This document shows, piece by piece, positions 23,092 through 31,516 of a stretch of DNA of 44,675 nt; positions within the stretch are counted from its first letter, which is position 1; every line of letters begins with the position of its first letter. Source of the DNA: an uncultured Acidovorax sp. (GTDB taxonomy: Bacteria > Pseudomonadota > Gammaproteobacteria > Burkholderiales > Burkholderiaceae_C); contig CAJYKV010000005.1 of assembly GCA_913774955.1 (NCBI GenBank), positions 1 to 44,675 of the forward strand. Reading direction: 5' to 3'. The notes beneath the pieces are model-generated. The model did no database searches and was not told the origin of the DNA. It worked only from the letters and a program-made list of their open reading frames with translations. A program made the position numbers and the translations under genes.

Positions 23092-24456
23092 ATGGGACGC
23101 CGTTCACACAAGCGCTCTCTGAATCTCTGGATGAACGGTGCCTTCGTCGGCACCTGGCACCTGTCTCCGAACGCGCCGGACACCCTGCAATACGACACCG
23201 CGTGGACCCGGTCGGAGCAAGGGCGAGCGCTGTCCCTGTCCCTGCCTTTCACCCCGGGCAATACGCCGCATCGCGGCCCCCAGGTCCGGACATACTTCGA
23301 GAATCTGCTGCCCGACAGCAAGGACATTCGCGAGCGGATCGCCCGGCGCTACCGGACCGGCAGTACCGACGCCTTCGACCTGTTGGTAGAAATCGGCCGT
23401 GACTGCGTGGGTGCGCTGGAAATCCTGCCTGACGGCGGGGCCTCGGCAGGCATCGCCTCCGTGCAGGCGGAGCCCCTCGGCGAATCACAGGTCGCACAGA
23501 TCCTGCGCGGCACGACGGCCACGCACATCCTGGGCATGGCGGGCAGCGACGACGATTTCCGGATCTCCATCGCAGGGGCCCAGGAAAAAACCGCACTGCT
23601 CCACCACGATGGGCAATGGAAGCTGCCACGCGCGAGCACGCCCACCACGCACATCCTCAAACTGCCCCTGGGGCTGATCGGTGGCCTGAAAATCGACATG
23701 CGCGACTCCGTCGAGAACGAGTGGCTGTGCTCGCTGATCCTGCGCGAATTCGGTCTGCCCGTAGCGGTGTGTGAACTCCACCAGTTCGAGGACATGAAGG
23801 CCCTGGCGGTCGAACGCTTCGATCGGGCATGGTGGAGCAGCCCTGCGGGCGATCGCCGCCTCGTCCGGCTTCCCCAGGAGGACATGTGCCAGGCCACCGG
23901 AACGCATCCCGATGCCAAGTACGAAGCCGATGGCGGCCCGGGCATGGACCGCATCCTGGATCTGCTGGCAGGCTCGGTAACGCGAGAGCATGACCGCCGA
24001 ACCTTCTTCCTGGCGCAGGTACTGTTCTGGATGCTCTGCGCCACGGACGGCCACGCCAAGAATTTCAGCCTGCACCAGAGGCCTGGCGGGCGCTACCAGC
24101 TCACCCCCCTCTACGACGTGCTGTCGGCCTGGCCGGTGCTCGGTGAGGGCCCTGGAAAGCTTTCACCCTTCAAGGCCCGGATGGCCATGGCGGTGCGATC
24201 GAAGAATGCACACTGGAAGATGCGCGACATCCTGCGCCGGCACTGGCTGGCCCTGGGAGCCCGCCATGGCATCGTGACCGGCGATGGCCGGGAGGTTGCC
24301 GTCATCCTCGATGACCTGACCGCGCGCACGCCCCAGGTGATCGATGCGGTACGGGCGAAGCTTCCGAAAGACTTTCCGCAGCAGGTGGCTGACAGCATCC
24401 TGGACGGCTTGCAGAATGCTGCGCACCGATTGGCCAGCCAGGATGGAGCGCCATGA
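23092..24456 (+). CDS. hipA: HipA-type toxin, serine/threonine protein kinase
   Basis: This is a 454-residue kinase of the HipA family. In E. coli HipA phosphorylates glutamyl-tRNA synthetase and triggers persistence. The N-terminal subdomain (LNLWMNGAFVGTWHLSPNAP, then PQVRTYFENLLPDS) is followed by the P-loop-like motif ISIAGAQEKTALL (residues 158-170). It includes S159 at the position of the E. coli regulatory Ser150, and K166. The catalytic motif ATDGHAKNFSL has D319 and N324, and LYDVLSA gives the metal-binding D342. All key residues are present, so the toxin should be active. ATG 23092 is preferred. A GTG at 23083 in the same frame would overlap the hipB stop. The length is close to E. 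coli HipA (440). Confidence 0.93.
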   Translation: MGRRSHKRSLNLWMNGAFVGTWHLSPNAPDTLQYDTAWTRSEQGRALSLSLPFTPGNTPHRGPQVRTYFENLLPDSKDIRERIARRYRTGSTDAFDLLVEIGRDCVGALEILPDGGASAGIASVQAEPLGESQVAQILRGTTATHILGMAGSDDDFRISIAGAQEKTALLHHDGQWKLPRASTPTTHILKLPLGLIGGLKIDMRDSVENEWLCSLILREFGLPVAVCELHQFEDMKALAVERFDRAWWSSPAGDRRLVRLPQEDMCQATGTHPDAKYEADGGPGMDRILDLLAGSVTREHDRRTFFLAQVLFWMLCATDGHAKNFSLHQRPGGRYQLTPLYDVLSAWPVLGEGPGKLSPFKARMAMAVRSKNAHWKMRDILRRHWLALGARHGIVTGDGREVAVILDDLTARTPQVIDAVRAKLPKDFPQQVADSILDGLQNAAHRLASQDGAP

Positions 24457-24626
24457 GCGAACGCTCGATGGTGTGCTTCGCCCATGTCCGGACCGTGACC
24501 GCCAACCGGGCGCGGATTCGCTAGGCTCAAGCCTGTCGCAGCCAACCTGCAAACCTCGCGCAAGCGGGCGAGAATCCTTTCAAGAATGCCGGTCTCTTCC
24601 GCCGCCATCCGCCCAACACCTTCGCC

Positions 24627-25898
24627 GTGCCCGAACCCTCCACCCGCCCTGCAGAACCCGCGGCAGACCGCGCCCCGCCCTCGCGCGCCCTGTGGGCCAT
24701 GTTCCTCTGCCTGCTGTCGGGCTTCGCGCTGAGCCAGGCCTTCCGCACGGTCACCAGCATCATCGCCACCGGCCTGCAGGCCGACTTCGGCATCTCGCCC
24801 GATTCGCTCGGCGCCTTTGCCGGCCTGTTCGGCCTGTCGTTCGGCGTGACCCAGCTGCTCATGGGCATCGGCATGGACCTCTACGGCCTGCGCCGCACGG
24901 TGCTGACGGCCTTTCCCCTGGCGGTGATCGGCGCGGCGGTCTCCGCCGCCGCGCCGAGCTACGGCTGGCTGATGCTCGGGCAGATGCTGATCGGCGTGGG
25001 CTGCTCGCCGGCCTTCCTGGCCTGCACGGTCTTCATCGCCCGGCACTTTCCAGCCCAGCGCTTCGCCTTCTTTTCCGGCGTGGGCATGGGCGTGGGCGGC
25101 CTGGGCCTGATCTTCACGGGCACGCCCCTCGCCTGGCTGGTGCAGCACGGCGGCTGGCGCCTGGGCTTCGGCGTACTGGCGGCGCTCTCGCTGCTGTCGT
25201 GGCTGCTGATCTACCTGCGCGTGCACGAACCGGAACTGCCGGAATCCCAAGACCGGCCGAAGGAATCCTGGGGACAGGCCGCCAGCCGTTTCGCAGACCT
25301 GTTCCGCATGCCGCACACCTGGGGCATCCTCATCCTCGGCATGTGCTGCTATGCCGCCTTCCTCACCCTGCGCGGCCTGTGGCTGGGCCCGCTGCTCATG
25401 GGCCGGTTCGGCTTCTCGCTGGTCGAAAGCGGCAACGTGGCCCTCGTGCTCTCGCTGATCGCCCTCTTCGTGCCGGCGCTCTTCGGCCGGCTGGACCCGG
25501 GCGCGCAGCGCCGCCGCCGGTGGATCACCTTCTTCTCGCTGCTCATGGGCAGCCTGTTCCTGCTGATGGCCTTCCTGCACCACGCCACGGCCACCGTCGT
25601 GCTGATCTTCGCGATGGGCCTGCTGTCGGGCTACGGCGTGCTGCAGTACGCCGACGTGCGCTCCTCCTACCCCGCCCAGATGACGGGCCGCGCCCTGTCG
25701 CTCTACACCATGTCGATGTTCCTCGGCGTGGCGCTGATGCAGTGGCTGACCGGGCTGCTGGCCGCCTGGGCGCAGCACCATGGGCATGATCCTTATCGGG
25801 CAGTGATGCTGTGCATTGCGGGGATGCTGGCGGTGGCGTCGACGGCGTTCAGGTTCTTGCCTCGGTCGCCGTTGCTGCCGCGACATGGGACGGCGTGA
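24627..25898 (+). CDS. MFS transporter, 12 transmembrane helices
   Basis: This is a 423-residue inner-membrane carrier of the major facilitator superfamily. The signature loop between helices 2 and 3 is seen as MGIGMDLYGLRRTVL, and helix 5 has the Gly-rich FFSGVGMGVGGLGLI. A central polar loop (HEPELPESQDRPKESW) separates the two six-helix halves. The start is taken as GTG at 24627, which gives a ~20-residue polar N-terminus. An ATG at 24699 (MFLCLL) would remove the N-terminal tail only. The substrate is unknown. The gene stands alone between hipA and tRNA-Phe, and the tRNA terminator hairpin may also end its transcript. Confidence 0.88.
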   Translation: MPEPSTRPAEPAADRAPPSRALWAMFLCLLSGFALSQAFRTVTSIIATGLQADFGISPDSLGAFAGLFGLSFGVTQLLMGIGMDLYGLRRTVLTAFPLAVIGAAVSAAAPSYGWLMLGQMLIGVGCSPAFLACTVFIARHFPAQRFAFFSGVGMGVGGLGLIFTGTPLAWLVQHGGWRLGFGVLAALSLLSWLLIYLRVHEPELPESQDRPKESWGQAASRFADLFRMPHTWGILILGMCCYAAFLTLRGLWLGPLLMGRFGFSLVESGNVALVLSLIALFVPALFGRLDPGAQRRRRWITFFSLLMGSLFLLMAFLHHATATVVLIFAMGLLSGYGVLQYADVRSSYPAQMTGRALSLYTMSMFLGVALMQWLTGLLAAWAQHHGHDPYRAVMLCIAGMLAVASTAFRFLPRSPLLPRHGTA

Positions 25899-25972
25899 CG
25901 AATGGGCGGGGGCGAGGATGCAGGCAAGGACCGCAGTTCAAGATCTGCGAACAAAACCCACGCCTCAAGCAA

Positions 25973-26006
25973 AAAGCCCCTGACCTCGTAAAAGATCAGG
26001 GGCTTT
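25973..26006 (-). terminator. Intrinsic terminator after tRNA-Phe
   Basis: The perfect 11-base-pair stem AAAGCCCCTGA (25973-25983) / TCAGGGGCTTT (25996-26006) is followed on the minus strand by a T-rich stretch (CTTTTTG). On the plus strand it ends in TTT-GCG-TTTT, so it may also act weakly on the MFS transcript. Confidence 0.88.
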
Positions 26007-26012
26007 GCGTTT

Positions 26013-26088
26013 TGGTGGCCTGGGACGGAATCGAACCATCGACACGCGGATTTTCAATCCGCTGCTCTACCAACTGAGCTACCGGGCC
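26013..26088 (-). tRNA. tRNA-Phe (anticodon GAA)
   Basis: This is a 76-base cloverleaf read on the minus strand. The acceptor stem is GGCCCGG/CCAGGCC with discriminator A, and CCA is encoded. The D-arm contains AGCTCAGTTGGTAGAGC. The anticodon stem GGATT/AATCC encloses loop TGAAA with anticodon GAA, and the T-arm contains GGTTCGATTCC. It is a stand-alone gene with its own promoter and terminator. Confidence 0.97.
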
Positions 26089-26098
26089 TGAGCCTTGA

Positions 26099-26104
26099 AT
26101 TATA
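26099..26104 (-). promoter_or_regulatory. -10 box of the tRNA-Phe promoter
   Basis: On the minus strand a perfect TATAAT lies ten bases before the tRNA 5' end. A weak -35 (TTGCGT) stands 19 bases upstream. The spacing to the mature tRNA implies a very short leader. Confidence 0.7.
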
Positions 26105-26197
26105 GCCAGAAAAAACGGCCTGCACGCAAGGATCGCAAAATTTCTGAAAAAACGTCCGCAGCGACTGCTACCACCGTCGTAGCCGCCCCCATCTCCC

Positions 26198-26926
26198 TCA
26201 CTGGTTCCGCTTGGCCCGCCCCAGGTCCACTCCCAGCTGCCGCAGCTTGCGGTACAGGTGGGTGCGCTCCAGGCCGGTCTTCTCGGCCACGCGCGTCATC
26301 GAGCCGCCTTCGCGGGCCAGGTGGAATTCGAAGTACGCCTTCTCGAAGCCGTCGCGCGCCTCGCGCAGCGGCCGGTCGAGGTCGAACCCCTGGTGGGCGC
26401 TGGGGCCGCTCGCTGGCAGGGCCGCGGGCGCCATGCCGGCGGGCTGTACGGCATGCGTCGTGTCGGGTGCCGGGGCCAGTGCGTTCGCGCTCTGGGGGGC
26501 ATGGCCACCCAGCGCCATGGCGGAGGCCGTCGGCGCAGCGGCTGCCACCGGCGCGGGCGCCGCGGTGCGCGCCAGGCCCTGCTCCACCGCCTTCAGCAGC
26601 TTCTGCAGCGTGATGGGCTTCTCCAGGAACGAGAAGGCGCCGATGCGCGTGGCCTCCACGGCGGTATCGATCGTGGCATGGCCGCTCATCATGATCACGG
26701 GCATGGTGAGCGTGCCGGCCGTGGCCCACTCCTTGAGCAGCGAGACGCCGTCGGTGTCGGGCATCCAGATGTCGAGCAGGACGAGGTCGTAGGCGTGGGC
26801 CGCCCGCGCCGCCCGGGCCTGGGTGGCGTTCTCCGCCAGATCCACGCTGTGCCCTTCGTCGTTCAGGATTTCGGACAGCAGGTCGCGGATACCGAGTTCG
26901 TCGTCGACCACCAAGATGTTTGCCAT
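26198..26926 (-). CDS. Response regulator with REC and Fis-type HTH domains but no AAA+ domain (NtrX-like)
   Basis: This is a 242-residue regulator. Residues 1-~120 form a receiver domain with the acidic pair D8/D9, phosphoacceptor D52 (LVLLDIWMPD), the conserved MMSGH and FLEKP Lys. Residues ~120-190 are an Ala/Pro-rich linker. Residues ~195-242 form a Fis-type HTH (FEFHLAREGGSMTRVAEKTG, then RTHLYRKLRQLG) like the C-terminus of NtrC and NtrX. The sigma-54-contacting AAA+ ATPase of NtrX is absent, so it probably works as an ordinary activator or repressor. It is the last gene of the rsmB operon and starts 32 bases after the NtrY-like kinase, its obvious partner. Confidence 0.92.
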   Translation of the reverse strand: MANILVVDDELGIRDLLSEILNDEGHSVDLAENATQARAARAAHAYDLVLLDIWMPDTDGVSLLKEWATAGTLTMPVIMMSGHATIDTAVEATRIGAFSFLEKPITLQKLLKAVEQGLARTAAPAPVAAAAPTASAMALGGHAPQSANALAPAPDTTHAVQPAGMAPAALPASGPSAHQGFDLDRPLREARDGFEKAYFEFHLAREGGSMTRVAEKTGLERTHLYRKLRQLGVDLGRAKRNQ

Positions 26927-26958
26927 GTACGGATGCAGCGGGTGCGTGTAACTTGTTG

Positions 26959-29298
26959 TTAATAAGCCACGGAGGGCTCAGGCGCGAATGATAGCGACAC
27001 TTGCGCGCCCTTCACCACGCCGTCCTCCACACGATTGGAAAGATCGATGCGCGCCCCGTGTTCGTCGGCGATCTTCTTCACCACGGCCAGCCCCAGGCCC
27101 GTGCCGCGGGGCTTGGTGGTGACGTAGGGCTCGAAGGCCCTTTGCAGGATGTGTGCCGGGAAGCCCGTTCCCGCATCGCTCACCGTCAGGCGCACGCGGC
27201 GCGAGGTCTCGCTCCAGCGGGTGGCGATGCGCACCGGGGCCGCCGCCACGCCCTGCTCGCGCGCGCGCTGCTCGCTCGCGTCCTGGGCGTTCTGCAGCAG
27301 GTTGTGGATCACCTGCCGCAGTTGCTGCGCATCGCCGGCGATCGCGGGGCAGCGCGGATCGAGTTCGGATTCGACCGGCACCGTGGCGTTCTCGGCACCG
27401 TACAGGTGCAGCACGTCGGTCACCAGCGCGTTCACGTCCAGCCGCTGCAGCTCCGCGGCCGGCAGGCGCGCGTAGTCGCGGAACTCGTTGACGAGGCGCT
27501 TCATGGCGTCCACCTGGTCCACGATCGTCTTCACCGACTTGGCCAGCACCGCTTCCTCCGCGCTGCCCAGCTTGCCGGTCAGCTTCATCTCCAGCCGCTC
27601 GGCCGAGAGCTGGATCGGCGTGAGCGGGTTCTTGATCTCGTGCGCGAGGCGGCGCGCCACCTCGCCCCACGCCTGGGCGCGCTGGGCCGAGACGATCTCG
27701 GAGATGTCGTCGAACACCAGAAGCCGCAGCCTGTCGGGCAGCTCCGCGCCCCGCGCCACCAGGCTGGTCCGGTCGTTCCCCGGGCCCGCGTGGGGGCTGT
27801 CGCCCCCGCTCCCGGAGCCGTCCGCCGGATGCAGTTCGAACGGATGCTGCCAATGGTCGAGCCCATGCTGCTCGCGGTCGCCGAGAAACGCATCGAAATG
27901 CGCCTGCACCGCGGCGGCGAAGGCCGCGAGCCCCGGCACCTCCGCCAGCGGCCGGCCTTCGAAAGCCGCCATGGGCGCGCGCAGGATGCGGGTGGCGCCG
28001 GGGTTGGTGGACTGGATGCGGCCCTGCGCGTCCAGCACGATCACGCCGGCCGTCAGGTTGTCCAGGATGGTCTGCAGCCGGTCGCGGGCGGCGTCCACCT
28101 CGCCCATGCTGCGCTCTACCGCCGAACGCGCGTCGGCCAGCTGCTGCGTCATGACGGCGAAGGAGCGCGTCAGCCCGCCCAGCTCGTCGCTGGTCTGCAG
28201 CACGGCCTTGGGGCTCAGGTTGCCGGAGGCCACTTCCCGCACCCCTTCGGCGAGCACCAGCAGCGGCCGCGCCAGCTGGCGCCCCAGCAGCACCGCCAGC
28301 AGCACCGCGCCGAACACCGCGAGGAACAGGCTGAGCGTGAGCGTGCCGATGTACATCCGGCGCAGGCCGCCGCGCGCCAACGCCCGTTCCTGGTACTCGC
28401 GATTCGCCTCCTGCACCGCCAGCGCGTTGGCCACGACCACCTGCGGCATCCGCATGGTCGCCTGCAGGAAGCGCGGCTCGGCCAGCAGGCCGACGCTCGC
28501 CGTGCCGACGGCCACCAGCGTCTTCACCCGCGCGTTCTGCACGGCCTGCTGCGGGTCGGTGGCGTCGTCCAGCCCCTCGATCTGGAAGGCGGATCGCTGC
28601 TGCCGGGCGTTGCGCAGCAGCTGAGGCGCGGGCCGCTCGGGGTTGAGGTCGAAACGCGACTGCCCTGCGCTCGCCACGGGCTGGCCCGCCGCGTTGAACA
28701 GCACCACGTCCGTCGCCGCGAGCTGGTCGCGGATGCGCTCCAGCACCAGCCCCGCCGCCGCATCCGGCACCTGCGCCAGCTGCAGGCTGGCCGTGCGCGT
28801 CTGCGCGGCCATGTCGCTCGCGAGCGTGTCCAGCGTGGCGCGCGCCAGGCTCACCCCGGCGGACAGCGCGCCCTCCACCTTGACGTCGAACCAGCTCTCG
28901 ATGGACCGCGACACGAACTGGTAGGACACCACGTAGATCAGCAGCCCGGGCAGCAGCCCCACCACCGCGAAGATGCCGGCCAGCTTGACCAGCAGGCGGC
29001 TGCCGAAGCGCCCGCCCCGCAGGCGTGCGACCAGGCGTGCGGTCACCCAGACCAGCACGGCGAACAGCAGCAGCGCCACCAGCACGTTCAGCCCGAACAG
29101 CCAGGCATAGTTGCGCTCGTACAGCGCGCGGTTGTTCGTCGAGACCGTGAGCAGGAACAGCAGCACGAGGCCGATGGCGCTCATCACGGCGACCGCGACA
29201 CCCAGCGCCCAGCGGGCCGCGCGGGTCTGCCGCCCGCTGCGCGCCGCCGCGGCTTCGGTCACGGATGCGGGATCGGACGGGGGCGGGGACGGGCTCAT
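26959..29298 (-). CDS. NtrY-like membrane sensor histidine kinase
   Basis: This is a 779-residue inner-membrane kinase. Hydrophobic segments near residues 30-50, 65-85 and 100-125 are followed by a periplasmic sensor region (~125-310) and a further helix ~315-340. Then come a HAMP domain (LLGRQLARPLLVLAEGVREV), a PAS domain (~400-520, DNLTAGVIVLDAQGRIQSTN) with a Gly/Ser insert, and the kinase core. The phosphorylated His is H553 in RRLAHEIKNPLTPIQL. The ATPase N-box is HNLLQNAQDA, and the G-boxes are DAGTGFPAH and GTGLGLAVVKKIA. The domain order matches NtrY, which senses redox or nitrogen cues in other proteobacteria. The start overlaps the DUF4390 gene stop by 4 bases, implying coupling. 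Confidence 0.94.
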   Translation of the reverse strand: MSPSPPPSDPASVTEAAAARSGRQTRAARWALGVAVAVMSAIGLVLLFLLTVSTNNRALYERNYAWLFGLNVLVALLLFAVLVWVTARLVARLRGGRFGSRLLVKLAGIFAVVGLLPGLLIYVVSYQFVSRSIESWFDVKVEGALSAGVSLARATLDTLASDMAAQTRTASLQLAQVPDAAAGLVLERIRDQLAATDVVLFNAAGQPVASAGQSRFDLNPERPAPQLLRNARQQRSAFQIEGLDDATDPQQAVQNARVKTLVAVGTASVGLLAEPRFLQATMRMPQVVVANALAVQEANREYQERALARGGLRRMYIGTLTLSLFLAVFGAVLLAVLLGRQLARPLLVLAEGVREVASGNLSPKAVLQTSDELGGLTRSFAVMTQQLADARSAVERSMGEVDAARDRLQTILDNLTAGVIVLDAQGRIQSTNPGATRILRAPMAAFEGRPLAEVPGLAAFAAAVQAHFDAFLGDREQHGLDHWQHPFELHPADGSGSGGDSPHAGPGNDRTSLVARGAELPDRLRLLVFDDISEIVSAQRAQAWGEVARRLAHEIKNPLTPIQLSAERLEMKLTGKLGSAEEAVLAKSVKTIVDQVDAMKRLVNEFRDYARLPAAELQRLDVNALVTDVLHLYGAENATVPVESELDPRCPAIAGDAQQLRQVIHNLLQNAQDASEQRAREQGVAAAPVRIATRWSETSRRVRLTVSDAGTGFPAHILQRAFEPYVTTKPRGTGLGLAVVKKIADEHGARIDLSNRVEDGVVKGAQVSLSFAPEPSVAY

Positions 29299-29975
29299 GG
29301 CTGCGGCTCGATGGACAGGCGTTCGGTGCGCGACAGCACGAGATCCCAGCCGGAGCGCCCCATGGCCCCGATCTGGAATGGCCGCGGCAGCTGCGACATG
29401 TCGAGCCGGAAGCGCAGGTGCACCAGATGCGCGGCATTCCGGTCGATGTCGTCGATGTCGGCGATCTTCCAGCGCGCGATGCGCTGCATCGCGGCCAGCG
29501 CGTCGCCCAGGTCGTCATAGGTCTGGCCCAGCGCCGAGCCCAGGCCCAGGCCGCTCGCGGAAAACGGCGCCGCCGCCTGGCTGAGGCGCCACCGGCGCGT
29601 GAGCGGCTGGTAGCTCAGCCGCAGATAGCGGGTGGCCCGGGCCACGGCCTTGTCCGTCCAGTACCAGCGCTCCCGCAGCACTTCGGCCTCTTCGACGAAA
29701 TGGATCGAAATGCCTTTGAGCAGCGCATCCTCGGCCAGGGGCGGCAGCTCGAAGCGCAGCGCCGCCGACAGGTACAGCCCCCCGTCCGACGCCTCCAGCC
29801 GCAGGTCCGAGATCCCGTCGCCCGCGGCCGCGCCGGCCTGGGCGGCCGCCAGCCCCGGCGCGCAGAGCCACCCGCACAGGCACAGGCACGCGCACAGGAG
29901 CAGCCACAGCCGGCCCAGGCCGTGCCGGGCCACCTGCCCTGACGAACGCGCGCGCGGGCGCCCCCCTGCCGCCAT
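29295..29975 (-). CDS. DUF4390 exported protein
   Basis: This 226-residue protein has a hydrophobic signal segment (about residues 25-48, rich in Leu/Cys and ending LAAAQA). The rest is a beta-rich domain of the DUF4390 family (ISDLRLEASDGGLYLSAALR, then DLVLSRTERLSIEPQ). Its function is not known. In betaproteobacteria it is regularly found between rsmB and the NtrY-like kinase, as here. It may therefore be a periplasmic accessory or ligand-sensing partner of the kinase. The ATG at 29975 is chosen because it is seven bases after the rsmB stop and precedes the signal segment. Longer starts would run into rsmB. Confidence 0.87.
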   Translation of the reverse strand: MAAGGRPRARSSGQVARHGLGRLWLLLCACLCLCGWLCAPGLAAAQAGAAAGDGISDLRLEASDGGLYLSAALRFELPPLAEDALLKGISIHFVEEAEVLRERWYWTDKAVARATRYLRLSYQPLTRRWRLSQAAAPFSASGLGLGSALGQTYDDLGDALAAMQRIARWKIADIDDIDRNAAHLVHLRFRLDMSQLPRPFQIGAMGRSGWDLVLSRTERLSIEPQP

Positions 29976-29982
29976 GGCGGCC

Positions 29983-31365
29983 TCAGCCGGGCCGCTTGCC
30001 CAGCAGTGCGTAGAAGAATCCGTCGTGCTCACCGGAGGGATTCTCGCGGACACCGCCGCCTTCGCCCGCATCGCCCGGCAGCAAATGCCCCGGAGACGGC
30101 ATCAAAGCGGCATCGCTGTTGTTCGCAAGAAACGCCCGCACCTGCCCGTCGCCTTCCGCGCGGAAGACCGAGCAGGTGCAGTAGAGCAACCGCCCACCCG
30201 GGCGCAGCAGCGGCCACAGGGTGGACAGCAGGCGGGCCTGCTGGGTGGCCAGCTGCGCGATGTCCGCGGGCCGGCGCAGCCACCGCACGTCCGGATGCCG
30301 GCGCACGATGCCCGAAGCGGTGCATGGCGCGTCCAGCAGGATCGCATCGAACGGCTCCCCGCCGCAGGCCTGCTGCCACCATGCCTCCGGCCGCCCCGCA
30401 TCGGCCACCAGCACCTGCGCCTGCAGGCCCAGCCGCTCGAGCGTCTCGCCGATCCGGGCGCTGCGCACGGGATCGATCTCCAGCGCCGTCACCTGCACCG
30501 GCGACCCGGCCCCGGCCTGCTCCAGCAGGTGGGCCGTCTTGCCGCCCGGCGCCGCGCAGGCGTCCAGCACGCGCAGCGGGCGTGTCGTATCCAGCCCCTC
30601 CAGCAACAGCGGCCCCGCCTGCTGAGCCGCCAGATCCTGCACGGACACCCACCCCTGCCCGAACCCCGGCAGGCGCTGCACCGGCTGCGGCGCATCCAGC
30701 ACCAGCCCCACGTCCGTCACGACGGTGGCAGGCAGCCCCTCGGCCTCCAGCGCGGCCGCATACGTGGGCATGTCCACTTTCTGGCGGTTGATGCGCAGGG
30801 CCATCGGCGCATGGCTGTTGTTGGCCCGCAGGATGCGCTCCCAGTCGGCCGGATGGTCCTGGCGCAGCCGCTCGATCCACCAGGCCGGATGGTTCCACCG
30901 CGCCACCGGGTCGCCGTCGGTCGCGGCCACCAGCGCATCGCGCTCGCGCAGGAACCGGCGCAGGCAGGCGTTCACGAAAGCGGCCTGCCCGCGCGTCGCG
31001 GCATGGCGCTTGGCGGCCTCCACGGCCTGGTTCACCAGCGTGAAGGGCTCATAGGCCGCGCCGTCCGGCTGCCAGCCCAGCGCCAGCGTCGCGCACAGCA
31101 GCGCATCCACGCGCGGCTTCGGGCGGCGCGGCGCCAGTTGCGCGCGCAGCGCCTCGGCCCGGCCGAGGTACCGCAGCACGGTGAAGAACAGCGCCTGCAC
31201 GCCCGCGCGCAGCGACGGCTCCACCGCGGCCAGCGCCGCCGTGCCCGACTGCCCCGCGCGCACGGCCATCAGCGCGTCCGCGACGGCATCGAGCTGCCGC
31301 CACAGCGGAATCGCGCCCGCGGAGTCCGGGCGGCGGGCGGGAGGGGTCGTACGGGGTGGGGTCAT
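29983..31365 (-). CDS. rsmB: 16S rRNA (cytosine-967-C5) methyltransferase
   Basis: This is a 460-residue enzyme that methylates C967 of 16S rRNA using SAM. The N-terminal ~150 residues form the NusB-like RNA-binding domain (QALFFTVLRYLGRAEALRA, then AFVNACLRRFLRERD). The C-terminal part is the Rossmann methyltransferase with SAM motif VLDACAAPGGKTAHLLE and catalytic cysteines C348 (DAPCTASG) and C398 (YCTCSVF). The C398 residue corresponds to the nucleophile in E. coli RsmB. It is the first gene of the operon with DUF4390, kinase and regulator. No Shine-Dalgarno sequence precedes the ATG. Instead the leader holds regularly spaced TGTGAACC/GGTTCACA elements. Confidence 0.95.
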   Translation of the reverse strand: MTPPRTTPPARRPDSAGAIPLWRQLDAVADALMAVRAGQSGTAALAAVEPSLRAGVQALFFTVLRYLGRAEALRAQLAPRRPKPRVDALLCATLALGWQPDGAAYEPFTLVNQAVEAAKRHAATRGQAAFVNACLRRFLRERDALVAATDGDPVARWNHPAWWIERLRQDHPADWERILRANNSHAPMALRINRQKVDMPTYAAALEAEGLPATVVTDVGLVLDAPQPVQRLPGFGQGWVSVQDLAAQQAGPLLLEGLDTTRPLRVLDACAAPGGKTAHLLEQAGAGSPVQVTALEIDPVRSARIGETLERLGLQAQVLVADAGRPEAWWQQACGGEPFDAILLDAPCTASGIVRRHPDVRWLRRPADIAQLATQQARLLSTLWPLLRPGGRLLYCTCSVFRAEGDGQVRAFLANNSDAALMPSPGHLLPGDAGEGGGVRENPSGEHDGFFYALLGKRPG

Positions 31366-31375
31366 AAAGAATGGA

Positions 31376-31415
31376 TGTGAACCGGAAAGAATGTGAACCT
31401 TCGGAGCGGTTCACA
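31376..31415 (-). promoter_or_regulatory. Three TGTGAACC/GGTTCACA elements at exact 16-base spacing in the rsmB leader
   Basis: On the plus strand TGTGAACC is at 31376-31383 and 31392-31399, and its inverse GGTTCACA is at 31408-31415. Start-to-start distances are exactly 16 bases. Read as rsmB mRNA there is one 5' arm (TGTGAACC) followed by two identical 3' arms (GGTTCACA), the last ending ten bases before the ATG. The 5' arm can pair with either 3' arm but not both. This could be a protein operator or a two-state RNA hairpin. Confidence 0.5.
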
Positions 31416-31449
31416 CGGGACAGCGAAGCGGTTCTGGCGAGGCGCCGCA

Positions 31450-31478
31450 TCGGAGGGCAGTAGCAGCGCCATGACAAG
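31450..31478 (-). promoter_or_regulatory. Candidate sigma-70 promoter of the rsmB operon
   Basis: On the minus strand TTGTCA (31478-31473) and TCCGAT (31455-31450) are 17 bases apart. The -35 is a 5/6 match and the -10 is poor. It would give a leader of about 75 bases that includes the repeated TGTGAACC/GGTTCACA elements. Confidence 0.33.
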
Positions 31479-31516
31479 ATGCGGCAACGACGCCAGAAGG
31501 ACCGTGTGCGCCACCC

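Noticed and set aside
22752-24456. HipBA region as part of a prophage or genomic island
   Set aside because: Only the toxin-antitoxin pair and a slightly more AT-rich promoter are seen. There is no integrase, attachment site or phage gene nearby.
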